A stretch of DNA of 64,000 nt, from NCBI RefSeq assembly GCF_900108095.1, contig NZ_FNWL01000002.1, positions 540,748 through 604,747 of the forward strand. The letters run 5' to 3'. Shown here piece after piece: positions 44,532 through 53,556 of this stretch. The stretch's first letter is position 1. Each line of letters starts with the position of its first letter. The notes under the pieces were generated by a model. That model saw only the letters and a program-made list of their open reading frames with translations, was not told where the DNA came from and made no database searches. The position numbers were made by a program, and so were the translations under genes. The DNA comes from Natronorubrum sediminis (GTDB lineage Archaea; Halobacteriota; Halobacteria; Halobacteriales; Natrialbaceae).

Positions 44532-45929
44532 ATGGATTCGTCGCGACCAAACGTTCTCGTGATTCACGGACACGATATCGGCCGGTATCTGGGCTGTTAC
44601 GGCGTCGATATCGAAACGCCGAACGTCGACACACTCGCAGCCGACGGGGCGCTGTTCGAACGCCACTTCGCGACCGCACCACAGTGCTCGCCCAGTCGCG
44701 GGAGCCTCATGACCGGGCGCGCCCCACACGTCAACGGCCTCATGGGACTCGCCCACGGCGATTGGGAACTCCACGACGACGAGCGGATCCTCCCGCAGTA
44801 CCTCAGCGACGCTGGCTACGAGACGCACCTGTTCGGACTCCAGCACATTACCCAAAATACGGATCGTCTCGAGTACGATCGCGTCCACTCCGAAGGCAAC
44901 CTCTACCCGGGCGTCTCGCCGGCGGTCCATCAGGCGAATCGGGCCCGTAACGTGGCGTCGGTCGTCTCGTCGTTCTTGGACGCCTCGGAGTACGAGGAAC
45001 CCTTTTTCGCGTCGATCGGCTTCTTCGAGTGCCATCGGGCCGAAGAAGACGACGGGCGATTCGGGTTCGACGCCGAGTATTACGAGGCCGACGATCCAGA
45101 CGACGTCCGTCCGCTTCCGTACCTGCCCGATAGACGGGGCCTTCGTCACGATCTCGGAGAAATGCACGGAATGATGTACGCGTTCGACGCAGGCGTTGGG
45201 GCGATTCTCGATGCGTTAGCCGAGAACGGGCTGGAGGATGACACGCTCGTCCTCGTGACGACCGAACACGGGATCGCGTTCCCGCGTGCGAAGGGAACGT
45301 GCTACGACGCGGGAATCGAGGCCGCGCTCGTGATGCGGTACCCAGGTGTCATCGACGCCGACGAACGGTACGACGAACTCGTCAGCAACGTCGACGTCTT
45401 GCCGACGGTCCTCGATCTCGCCGATGTCGAGATTCCCGATAGGGTCGACGGGCGGAGCGTCGCCGGACTGATCTCCGACCGTGGGGACACCCCAACTGAG
45501 AGTGAGGGCACCTCCGCTGACCCTGGGGACGCCTATACGGAACGCGACCGAATCTTCGCCGAGATGACCTGGCACGATATGTACAACCCGGTCCGGGCCA
45601 TCCGAACTGATCGATACAAGTACATACGAAGCTTCTGGCACCTCCCGACCGTCTACCTGCCCGCCGACGTGTTCGCGAGCGAATCCGGCCGCGAGGTTCG
45701 TGAAACAGATGGTGTTCCGCTGCGTCGGTACGAGGAGTTGTACGACCTCCGCGATGCGCCCCAGGAAGACGACAACGTCGTCTACGAACCCCGCTATCAG
45801 GACGTCCGGCAGGAACTCTCTCGAGAACTGTACGAGTGGATGGACGACACTGACGATCCGCTCCTCGAGGGACCCGTCCTGCCGGGCGACTACGACGAGA
45901 TTCAATCGTGGCCACACGAGTCGTCGTAG
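44532..45929 (+). CDS. Sulfatase (cysteine type, formylglycine dependent)
   Basis: This 465-residue protein is a member of the arylsulfatase superfamily. Its active-site motif APQCSPSRGSLMTGR carries Cys52, which in this family is oxidised to formylglycine. The N-terminal metal-site residues are in HGHDIGRYLGCYG, and later VTTEHGIAFPRAKGT gives a metal-binding Asp/His block. No signal peptide is present, so it is cytoplasmic; archaeal sulfatases of this type often hydrolyse sulfate esters of sugars, which fits its location among sugar genes. The substrate is unknown and no formylglycine-generating enzyme gene is seen nearby. Confidence 0.88.
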   Translation: MDSSRPNVLVIHGHDIGRYLGCYGVDIETPNVDTLAADGALFERHFATAPQCSPSRGSLMTGRAPHVNGLMGLAHGDWELHDDERILPQYLSDAGYETHLFGLQHITQNTDRLEYDRVHSEGNLYPGVSPAVHQANRARNVASVVSSFLDASEYEEPFFASIGFFECHRAEEDDGRFGFDAEYYEADDPDDVRPLPYLPDRRGLRHDLGEMHGMMYAFDAGVGAILDALAENGLEDDTLVLVTTEHGIAFPRAKGTCYDAGIEAALVMRYPGVIDADERYDELVSNVDVLPTVLDLADVEIPDRVDGRSVAGLISDRGDTPTESEGTSADPGDAYTERDRIFAEMTWHDMYNPVRAIRTDRYKYIRSFWHLPTVYLPADVFASESGREVRETDGVPLRRYEELYDLRDAPQEDDNVVYEPRYQDVRQELSRELYEWMDDTDDPLLEGPVLPGDYDEIQSWPHESS

Positions 45930-45977
45930 TCGATGTCGACTCGAGTATCGGTGCGTGACCGGCGACAACCGGCCGTG

Positions 45978-47390
45978 TCACGTTGCTGGTGAGCCTCGAG
46001 TTCCTGTCTCGTCGTGTTCGTTTGCAATCGCGAGTTCGAGGACGAAACTCGAGGAGGAGACGATGTCGCCGATGCCGACCGTTCCCGCGGGATCCTCGAC
46101 GACGCGATTGGGGCAAGCGGCGACCGTCGGGGTCGAGAGGACACCGTCCTCGGCCGTTTCATCGAGGTGGTCCGCGAGAAGGGAAATCGCCTCCCGACCC
46201 TTCGCTGAAGGCTCGTACTCCAGGCCGGTTTCGAGATCCGCCGGCGACGAGATGTCGCCCAGTGATGCCTTCGTCGCCGCGTTGACGGCCGAAAACTCGA
46301 GACCGCGTGCGACCGCCTCGGGATGGGGATACGACGACATGACGGCGAGGTGGTACTCCATCGCGTGTAACTGAACGCACCCGACGCCGAGTTCGTCTCG
46401 AATGGCCTCGAGCATGCGATAGTGCGTGAGGATTTCCTCGGGTTCGAACGGTGTCGCTTCTGTAGGGGGCGTCCCGACTGCTTCGAGTTCGGCGTCGTCG
46501 TGTAAGAGGGTGAGTTCGTGGGTATCCGCGCCGACGACGTCCGCCTCCGGGAGGATCCACTCGTACATGCTCTCCCGGAGGGCCTCGTCGTGTGTCACGG
46601 CGTACTCGATGTGGACCTGGAGGCCGTCCTCGCTCCCGGACCGAAGCCGACGGATGACGTCTCGAGCGTGGCGGTGGGCCTGCTCGTATCCCTCCTCGAC
46701 GTGGTCGGGCGTAAGGTTGTGATAGCCGGCGAGCAACGCCCCGTCAACAACCTCGCCGACCTGGTCCACGTGGGCGTCGAGGTCGCCGGCGACGAGGTCG
46801 AACTCCGGTGGCCGAGAGGCCGCGATGAATCGTGTATCTTCGGTCGCGGGGACCCCGAACAATTCATCGCCGCTGCGAAATTCGAACACCCAATTGATTT
46901 TCGTCCGGTCAGTGTTGACCGCCTCGCGCAACGGAATGAACTCGACCTCTCCGTCCTCGACCTTCGGGTACTCCACGGCGTCGGGGTGGTCGAACATCGA
47001 GAGTTGTCGCTCCGAGAGCAGGTACGTGTACGTCACCGGCGACGCACCGAGCGCGGAGACGAGATTGGTCATGATGCCCGTCTGGCCCCCCATCTGCTGG
47101 CTGTCGGGCTCGAACTCCGCCTCGAGCGTGGCAGAAAATTCGTCAGTCATCGCGACCTCGTCGCCCCGCCCGGCCGCCATCGTGTGCGTGATCGCCGTCG
47201 CGAGGTCCCGTTTCGACGCCAGCGGACTCGGTGGCTGGCGGTCGCCGGGATCTGCCGGCCGCTCGAGGAACGCCTCGAGGTCCCCGTCGACCCGAACGAT
47301 CGCATCGACGTTTGCGTTGTACGCGACGAACACCGGTAGTCCCTCCAATGCTCGGATATCTGCCTGTAACTGGGAGTGCTCGTCCACCAT
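45978..47390 (-). CDS. pfkC: ADP-dependent phosphofructokinase/glucokinase
   Basis: This 470-residue ribokinase-fold kinase uses ADP, not ATP, to phosphorylate fructose 6-phosphate or glucose. Marks are VFVAYNANVDAIVRVDG at the start, QMGGQTGIMTNLVSALGA, NWVFEFRSGDE, and the catalytic VGIGDIVSSSSFVLE near residue 437 (GxGD). The specificity cannot be told by eye. It is directly upstream of fbp on the opposite metabolic direction, separated by only 63 bp from the fbp end, and both are on the minus strand. Its occurrence suggests a working modified Embden-Meyerhof route in an organism group mainly known for Entner-Doudoroff metabolism. Confidence 0.9.
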   Translation of the reverse strand: MVDEHSQLQADIRALEGLPVFVAYNANVDAIVRVDGDLEAFLERPADPGDRQPPSPLASKRDLATAITHTMAAGRGDEVAMTDEFSATLEAEFEPDSQQMGGQTGIMTNLVSALGASPVTYTYLLSERQLSMFDHPDAVEYPKVEDGEVEFIPLREAVNTDRTKINWVFEFRSGDELFGVPATEDTRFIAASRPPEFDLVAGDLDAHVDQVGEVVDGALLAGYHNLTPDHVEEGYEQAHRHARDVIRRLRSGSEDGLQVHIEYAVTHDEALRESMYEWILPEADVVGADTHELTLLHDDAELEAVGTPPTEATPFEPEEILTHYRMLEAIRDELGVGCVQLHAMEYHLAVMSSYPHPEAVARGLEFSAVNAATKASLGDISSPADLETGLEYEPSAKGREAISLLADHLDETAEDGVLSTPTVAACPNRVVEDPAGTVGIGDIVSSSSFVLELAIANEHDETGTRGSPAT

Positions 47391-47453
47391 GGTGGGGTGC
47401 TCCCAGACCTAGTGAGTTAATGGTATGCGTGACTCGGCGATACTACCCTGAAG

Positions 47454-48332
47454 CTACCCCGAATCAGCCGCGAGCGCGGCCTCGAGACGCTCGATCAACT
47501 CGGTGTTACCGACGTGAAGTGGCACTCGATCGTGGAGGTCAGTCGGCTCGACCTCGAGTATGGATTTGCTCCCGTCGGAGGAGCGCCCACCAGCCGTCTC
47601 GATGATGTAGCCGATCGGATTCCCTTCGAACTGGAGCCGAAGTTTTCCCTCTGGGCTGTCCTCGAGAGCGGGGTAGGCGAAGACACCGCCGTGCGTGAGG
47701 ACCTGGTTGATGTCGTTGATCATCGCGCCGCTGTAGTGCATCTCGAGGCCGAGCGCTTCGTCCATCTCGATCGTGCGGACGAACTCGCGGAAGTCGTCGG
47801 TCCACGTCGGAACCCGGCCGCCGAACCCGTAGACGGCGGGATCGTCGGGAATCGAGACATCGTCGCGGACGACGGTTCGTTCGCCGCCGGCGAGTTCGTA
47901 CTCCGTGACGGCACCCTCTCGAGCGACCATCATCGTCGTGATCGGTCCGTAGAGGACGTACCCCGCGGCGACGAGGGCCGTTCCCGGCGCGGGGAGCGCC
48001 GCGTCGTAGATGCCGAATACCGTTCCCAGCGTGTTGTTCGAGGGCAGGTTAGACGTCCCGTCGACGGGATCGGCGGCGACGGCGAGCGCGCCGTCACCGC
48101 AGTCGACGATTTCGGCTCGCTCCTCGCTTGCGTACTGGGCGACGCCGTCGACCGACGACAGTCGGTCGGCGAGCAATTCGTCTGCGAAGAGGTCCGCCTC
48201 GAACTGCGTTTCGCCGCTCGGATTCTCGTCGTCGGCCGTCACCCGCCGACCGACCAAACCCTGATGAATTTCACTCGCTGTCCGAGCGATCGTCGCGACG
48301 GCGGTTTCGGAGGGTGAATTCGTGTTTATCAT
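47454..48332 (-). CDS. fbp: Fructose-1,6-bisphosphatase, class I
   Basis: This 292-residue protein hydrolyses fructose 1,6-bisphosphate to fructose 6-phosphate in gluconeogenesis. The class I metal motif is VDPVDGTSNLPSNNTLGTVF, followed by the family's TMMVAREGAVTEYEL and the C-terminal ALEDSPEGKLRLQFEGNPIG. It lies immediately downstream of the aldolase pseudogene on the same strand, a fba-fbp order that is normal in haloarchaea. The opposing pfkC gene comes next, so regulation must prevent a futile cycle. Confidence 0.95.
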   Translation of the reverse strand: MINTNSPSETAVATIARTASEIHQGLVGRRVTADDENPSGETQFEADLFADELLADRLSSVDGVAQYASEERAEIVDCGDGALAVAADPVDGTSNLPSNNTLGTVFGIYDAALPAPGTALVAAGYVLYGPITTMMVAREGAVTEYELAGGERTVVRDDVSIPDDPAVYGFGGRVPTWTDDFREFVRTIEMDEALGLEMHYSGAMINDINQVLTHGGVFAYPALEDSPEGKLRLQFEGNPIGYIIETAGGRSSDGSKSILEVEPTDLHDRVPLHVGNTELIERLEAALAADSG

Positions 48333-48336
48333 GGGT

Positions 48337-48624
48337 TCACATCTCGAGTACTTCGTCGGCGGTCGTTTCTTCGGAGCCGATTCCTTCGAGGGCGTCGAGG
48401 TTCCGTCGAGGGTGTCGAGGACTTAGCCCGGGTCCTCGCGTTGCCAGACGTCGGGGCCGACGGCGAGGCCCGTCGCGCCGGTGTCCATCACGGCTTCGAC
48501 GGCCGCCAAACCGAGTGTTTTCGGACCGTCCGCGAAATCGACCGGCCCGTGTCAGGCCGCGATCCATCGCGAGAATCAGGAGCCGCCGATTCCGAACGAT
48601 GGGAGCGTCGTCGATCGGTATCAT
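48337..48624 (-). pseudogene. Class I fructose-bisphosphate aldolase, internally deleted
   Basis: From ATG 48624 the frame reads MIPIDDAPIVRNRRLLILAM, the precise N-terminus of archaeal class I (DhnA-type) aldolase. After about 27 residues it passes to another frame with AAVEAVMDTGATGLAVGPDV and WQREDPG then a stop; this corresponds to the aldolase C-terminal third. The last residues, EEVI-like LEGIGSEETTADEVLEM with a natural stop, are in the first frame again. About 190 central residues including the Schiff-base lysine are missing. The gene is dead, so aldolase activity must come from elsewhere. It ends 4 bp before fbp's start. Confidence 0.85.
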
Positions 48625-48854
48625 TCGCCGAGTGCTCCACCGAGGAGCTATATACTGTTTGTGGTGGGTCAGAAGATCGGCTCGTCGGGCTGTCTCGAAC
48701 TCGAGTGTGTCGACCACTCGTCGTTCCGGCTCGAGTGTGCCGAGACTGGTGTCGACGACGTGCTATCGGTGCGGACGACGACTCGTCCGTCACGCCCAGG
48801 ACCTGTCCAGCCCCGGTGACTTATTGGCATTCACGTGGTCGAGACCACAGACCG

Positions 48855-51131
48855 ATGCGAGGAGATACGTTCGTCAGGCAACTCGGAGACGTTAGTAGCG
48901 AGGATTCGGGAATCGTCGGCGGGAAAAGCGCGAACCTCGGCGAACTCACCGACCTCGAGGTGCCCGTATTACCAGGGTTCACGACGACGGCCGACGCGTA
49001 CGACTACTATATCGAGCAGACCGACATCCGCGAGGCCATCGAGTCGGAACTTGCCGACCTCGATGTCGAGGACGTGTCGGACTTACAGCGCCGGGGCGAG
49101 CGGGTTCGAACCCTGATTTCGGACGCCGAGATGCCGTCGGAACTCGAGTTCGCGATCCTCGAGCAGTACGAGGAACTGGCTGACCGAGTCGGGATCGACG
49201 ATCCTGAAGTCGCTGTCAGGAGCTCCGCGACTGCCGAGGATCTGCCGGATGCCTCCTTCGCGGGCCAACAGGAGACGTTTCTGAACGTCTCGGGAAAGAC
49301 GGATCTGCTCGAGTCGATCAAACACTGCTTCGCGTCGTTGTTTACCGACCGGGCGATCGTCTACCGCGAGAACACGGACTTCGATCACCTCGACGTGAAA
49401 CTCGCCTGTACCGTCCAGAAGATGGGGCGAGCCGACCTTGCCTCCTCGGGGGTGTTGTTCACCCTCGATCCCGACACCGGCTTCGAGGAGGTCGTCGTCA
49501 TCGAAGCGGCCTACGGGTTCGGCGAGCCCGTCGTCCAGGGCGTGGTCGATCCCGACAGATACGTCGTCTTCAAGCCGACCAACGGCATCGTCGAGAAACA
49601 GCTGGGCGGGAAGACCCAGCGAATGGTCCGGCGAAACGGTGGCACGAAACTCGAGTCGGTTTCCGAGGACGCACAGAACGCCTTCGCCCTCTCGAACGAC
49701 CGAATCCAGGAGCTCGCGACGTACGCGGCCCGTATCGAGGATCACTTCGATGCTCCGCAGGATATCGAGTGGCTCGTCGACGGACAACTCGAGGAGCTGT
49801 TCGTCGTCCAGGCTCGGCCGGAGACGGTCCACGGGACAGTCGAGGGGAACGTCCTCCGAACGTACAGTCTCGAGGAAACCGCCGAAGAGATTCTCGACGG
49901 GATCGCTATCGGTAACGCCGTGGCGAGTGGCTCCGTCCGCGTCCTCGAGGACCACCGGGAGATGCACCGCGTCGAGGAGGGCGACGTTCTCGTCACCGAG
50001 ATGACTGACCCGGACTGGGTCCCCGTCATGAAGCGGGCGAGTGCGATCGTGACCGATCGGGGCGGCAAGACGTCTCACGCGGCGATCGTCTCGCGAGAGC
50101 TCGGTGTTCCCGCCATCGTTCGCACCGGCGACGCGACCGAGACGCTGTCGAACGGCGACCCCGTGACGGTCGACTGCTCGACCGACGTCGGCCGGGTCTA
50201 CGAGGGCGAACTCGAGTACGAGGTCCGCGAGGAGGTGGTAGACGATTTGCCCGAGACCGACACCGAGGTCAAGCTCATCCTCGGCGATCCCGCGCGGGCG
50301 TTCGCGCTCGCTTCCCTCCCCGTCGACGGCATCGGGCTGGCCCGCGAAGAGTTCATCGTAACCTCCCACGTCGGCTATCACCCCCTGGAACTACTCGAGC
50401 GGGGCGAGGAGGAGCGCTTCGTCGATGCCCTGCGAACCGGCATCGCGAAGATTGGCGCCGCGTTCTACCCCGACGACGTCCGCTTTCGGCTCAGCGACTT
50501 CAAAACCGACGAGTACCGCAACCTCGAGGGCGGCTGGAAGCACGAACCGGAGGAGTCGAATCCGATGATCGGCTGGCGCGGGGCTTCCCGGTACTACGAC
50601 GAGGACTTTCGCGAGGCGTTTGGCCTCGAGTGTGAGGCGCTACGCCAAGTTCGCGAGGACGTCGGACTGGACAACGTCACCGTGATGGTACCGTTCTGTC
50701 GCACGCCCGAGGAGGGCGAACGCGTTCTCGAGTTGATGGCCGAGTACGGTCTCCCGCCGGACGAGTTGGACGTATACGTGATGGCCGAACTGCCCTCGAA
50801 CATCGTGCTCGCGGATCGCTTTGCCGAGCTCTTCGACGGCTTTTCGATCGGCTCGAACGACCTCACTCAGCTGACGTTGGGCGTCGACCGGAACTCCGAA
50901 CAGCTCGCGCCGCTGTTCGACGAGAGCGACGAGTCGGTGACGCGATCGATCTCGTCGTTGATCGAGGAGGCCCACCGCCACGATCGACCGGTCGGCATCT
51001 GCGGGGACGCGCCGTCGACGATTCCGGAGTACGTCGAGTTCCTGCTCGATTCGGAGATCGATTCGATCTCCGTGTCCCCGGACGTGGCGGTCGAGACGCT
51101 GTTGACGGTCTCCGAGAGCGAGGACGCGTGA
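48855..51131 (+). CDS. ppsA: Phosphoenolpyruvate synthase (pyruvate, water dikinase)
   Basis: ATG 48855 gives 758 residues starting MRGDTFVRQLGDVSSEDSG. Features are GGKSANLGELT (N-terminal ATP-binding domain), the phosphohistidine motif DRGGKTSHAAIVSRELG with His408, and the C-terminal PEP/pyruvate domain with RTPEEGERVLELMAEYG, IGSNDLTQLTLGVDRNS and GICGDAPS. It makes PEP from pyruvate plus ATP for gluconeogenesis and, reversed, can run as a glycolytic step. The upstream in-frame extension overlaps the aldolase pseudogene on the other strand and was rejected. It belongs to the same sugar block as fbp and pfkC. Confidence 0.95.
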   Translation: MRGDTFVRQLGDVSSEDSGIVGGKSANLGELTDLEVPVLPGFTTTADAYDYYIEQTDIREAIESELADLDVEDVSDLQRRGERVRTLISDAEMPSELEFAILEQYEELADRVGIDDPEVAVRSSATAEDLPDASFAGQQETFLNVSGKTDLLESIKHCFASLFTDRAIVYRENTDFDHLDVKLACTVQKMGRADLASSGVLFTLDPDTGFEEVVVIEAAYGFGEPVVQGVVDPDRYVVFKPTNGIVEKQLGGKTQRMVRRNGGTKLESVSEDAQNAFALSNDRIQELATYAARIEDHFDAPQDIEWLVDGQLEELFVVQARPETVHGTVEGNVLRTYSLEETAEEILDGIAIGNAVASGSVRVLEDHREMHRVEEGDVLVTEMTDPDWVPVMKRASAIVTDRGGKTSHAAIVSRELGVPAIVRTGDATETLSNGDPVTVDCSTDVGRVYEGELEYEVREEVVDDLPETDTEVKLILGDPARAFALASLPVDGIGLAREEFIVTSHVGYHPLELLERGEEERFVDALRTGIAKIGAAFYPDDVRFRLSDFKTDEYRNLEGGWKHEPEESNPMIGWRGASRYYDEDFREAFGLECEALRQVREDVGLDNVTVMVPFCRTPEEGERVLELMAEYGLPPDELDVYVMAELPSNIVLADRFAELFDGFSIGSNDLTQLTLGVDRNSEQLAPLFDESDESVTRSISSLIEEAHRHDRPVGICGDAPSTIPEYVEFLLDSEIDSISVSPDVAVETLLTVSESEDA

Positions 51132-51175
51132 TCACGAGATCGAAGCCACGCGAACACGACGGCTGAAACCCCACG

Positions 51176-52348
51176 TTAGACGGCACCCGGAACCGACACA
51201 AAAAATACGTACGCGAGAATCGTCGACATCGAGGGCCCGACGATCCACATCGTCACGTACCTGATGACGGCCTCCGGTTTGAAGAGTTCGTCGGCCTCGC
51301 GGACGTCCTCGGGCTCGTCCTCGCCGATCGGTGCGACGTCGTCGATCGCGTCCTCGGCGGTCAGTGCACCCATCACGATCTCGGTGTCTGTCGGCTCCCT
51401 CGAGATCGCCTCGCGGGCGGCGATCGGTCTGGTTGCCCGTCCCCAGCCGAGGCCGACGATCGCGCCGACCGACGCCATCACGAGGCTGATCGGAATCCCG
51501 ATGTACGAGAGCGCGGTCGTAATCGAGGCAGCCGTGAGCATGATGATCAGCGCGCCGAGCAACGGAATGTCGCTGATATCGCTCCCGACCGATTCCATCG
51601 TCCGCCGGGCGATCGTGAACCCGCCCAGGCCGATCGCAGCCGCCGCCACGACGATCGCCGGTTCGGCTGCCAGCGCCCCCCCGCTAACGAGGGGCGCGGC
51701 GGCGTTCGGGACGTTGCTCGCACCCGCACTGAACGCCATGTAACACCCGAGGACGACGATAACGGTCGTCCCACCGATCTCACGCCAGGTCGTGTTGGGC
51801 CCGAGGGCGGGCGTCGGAAACCGGCCGGAACCGTCGAGAACGACGAGCGGACCGTCAGAGTTCTCGATCTGGACGCGACGACTGAGCCCCGCGTAGACGT
51901 ACCTGCCGATGATCGCACCGATCATGAACGCGAAGACGGGTGTAAAGATCCACCACGAGAGGATCCACGCGACGGTCTCGTGGTTGAGCGTGTCCGTCGC
52001 CAGTCCAAGCCCTGCAATTGCGCCGACGGTCGTCATCGACGTTGGAACTGGCACGCCGAAGATGTTGGCGACGAGGATTCCGAGACCGATGAAAAAAAGA
52101 ATGGCGACGCCCGCCGTGAGCGAAATTTCGATCGTGATGATCCCGTCGCTCAGCGTCTCCATCACGTTCCGACCGACGGTCCAGCCGCCCAGAAAGACGA
52201 ATCCTGTCATGATGGCTGCCGCCGTCGCTTTCCCGATCAATCCCGCACCCACGGCGGGTCCCCAGGCGATTCCGGTCGAGGACCCGCCGATGTTGAATCC
52301 GACGAAAACCGATACGGCGACTCCAATCACCAGGACGGACTCGACCAT
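51176..52348 (-). CDS. pit: PiT-family inorganic phosphate transporter
   Basis: ATG 52348 (390 residues; TTG two codons upstream also possible) encodes a membrane protein with about ten helices. It has the inverted PiT repeats GFNIGGSSTGIAWGPAVGAG near the N-terminus and FSAGASNVPNAAAPLVSGG in the second half, both with the Asn/Asp-Ala-Asn pattern of the family. It is a low-affinity phosphate symporter, cation-coupled. Its placement between ppsA and a sugar nucleotidyltransferase links phosphate supply to a phosphate-hungry metabolic block. It is convergent with ppsA. Confidence 0.9.
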   Translation of the reverse strand: MVESVLVIGVAVSVFVGFNIGGSSTGIAWGPAVGAGLIGKATAAAIMTGFVFLGGWTVGRNVMETLSDGIITIEISLTAGVAILFFIGLGILVANIFGVPVPTSMTTVGAIAGLGLATDTLNHETVAWILSWWIFTPVFAFMIGAIIGRYVYAGLSRRVQIENSDGPLVVLDGSGRFPTPALGPNTTWREIGGTTVIVVLGCYMAFSAGASNVPNAAAPLVSGGALAAEPAIVVAAAAIGLGGFTIARRTMESVGSDISDIPLLGALIIMLTAASITTALSYIGIPISLVMASVGAIVGLGWGRATRPIAAREAISREPTDTEIVMGALTAEDAIDDVAPIGEDEPEDVREADELFKPEAVIRYVTMWIVGPSMSTILAYVFFVSVPGAV

Positions 52349-52567
52349 TTGCAAATACTGTCGGTACGAACGCCGAAATATGTATTCTAGCGATCGGTGA
52401 ACGGGTCGACTCGACTCGCTATGCGGGTGAAAGCTTTACCACCAGCGTCGTTGGAGGTCGCACCCGAAACCGCGCCAGATTCGTATGAGTACGAACCGAC
52501 AAGCGATCCCGCCGACCGAGAGACCATATCGGTGTCGAACGCCGCCTGCCGGGGGCGAGACGAGTCG

Positions 52568-53542
52568 ATGAAAGCCGTCGTCCTCGCCGGTGGGTACGCC
52601 ACGCGACTGTGGCCGATCACGAGACACCGGCCGAAGATGTTCCTCCCGCTCGGGGAGACGACCGTCGTCGAGCGCATCTACGACGAACTCGAGGCGGTAG
52701 ATCGGATTGAGGAGGTCTACGTCAGCACGAACGAACGATTCGCCCCCGACTTCGAGGCACAGTTGGCCGACAGTGGCTACGAGAAGCCCCAACTATCGAT
52801 CGAAGAGACTCGTGCCGAAGCGGAGAAACTCGGCGTCGTCGGCGCGCTCGCCCAGCTCGTCGATCGGGAGGGGATCGACGACGACCTGCTGGTGATCGCC
52901 GGCGACAACATCTTCGAGTTCGCGATCGAGGACTTCCTCGAGCACTACGATCGAAGGGACGCACCGACGATCGCCGCCTACGACGTCGCCTCGCCGGAGC
53001 GGGCGAGCGCTTACGGGGTCGTCGACCTCGAGGACGACCGTGTGGTCGACTTTGAGGAAAAACCCGACGATCCGCCTGGGACGCGCGTCTCGATCGGCTG
53101 TTACGCATTTCCAGCGGAAACGCTCGAGCAACTGTCGACGTACCTCGAGGAAGATACCGATCCCGACGAGCCGGGCTGGTTCGTCCAGTGGCTCCAGTCG
53201 CGGGAGCCGACGTACGCGTACACGTTCGACGGGGCTTGGTTCGACATCGGCACGCGGGACAGTTATCTCGATGCCGTCGCCTGGACCCTCGACGGCGACT
53301 CGCACGTCGCCGAGTCGGCGACGCTCGAGGACGCGTCGATCGGACCGAACGTCCACGTCATGGCGAACGCGACGCTCGTCGATACCGACGTCGAACGAGC
53401 GGTGATCTTCCCGGACGCGACGTTGGAGGCGACGACCGCCCGCCGATCAATCGTCGACGAGGGGGCAGCTCTCGAGGGGCTCGATCTCCATGACGCGATG
53501 ATTGGTGCGTACACGCAGATTCCGGACCGATCACGGGAGTGA
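52568..53542 (+). CDS. Sugar-phosphate nucleotidyltransferase
   Basis: ATG 52568 gives 324 residues with the nucleotidyltransferase signature MKAVVLAGGYATRLWPITRH, the sugar site block LLVIAGDNIFEFAIEDFLEH, FEEKPDDPP, and a C-terminal left-handed beta-helix of hexapeptide-like repeats (ATLEDASIGPNVHVMANATL). It makes NDP-sugar from a sugar 1-phosphate; the nucleotide and sugar are not readable. Since a TreT-like gene lies nearby in the same island, NDP-glucose is a reasonable guess. The Met-to-upstream extension was rejected. Confidence 0.88.
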   Translation: MKAVVLAGGYATRLWPITRHRPKMFLPLGETTVVERIYDELEAVDRIEEVYVSTNERFAPDFEAQLADSGYEKPQLSIEETRAEAEKLGVVGALAQLVDREGIDDDLLVIAGDNIFEFAIEDFLEHYDRRDAPTIAAYDVASPERASAYGVVDLEDDRVVDFEEKPDDPPGTRVSIGCYAFPAETLEQLSTYLEEDTDPDEPGWFVQWLQSREPTYAYTFDGAWFDIGTRDSYLDAVAWTLDGDSHVAESATLEDASIGPNVHVMANATLVDTDVERAVIFPDATLEATTARRSIVDEGAALEGLDLHDAMIGAYTQIPDRSRE

Positions 53543-53556
53543 CTTCGCGACTGTCC

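Noticed and set aside
46518-47339. 273-residue plus-strand frame opposite pfkC
   Set aside because: Antisense shadow; pfkC has all family motifs and this frame has none.
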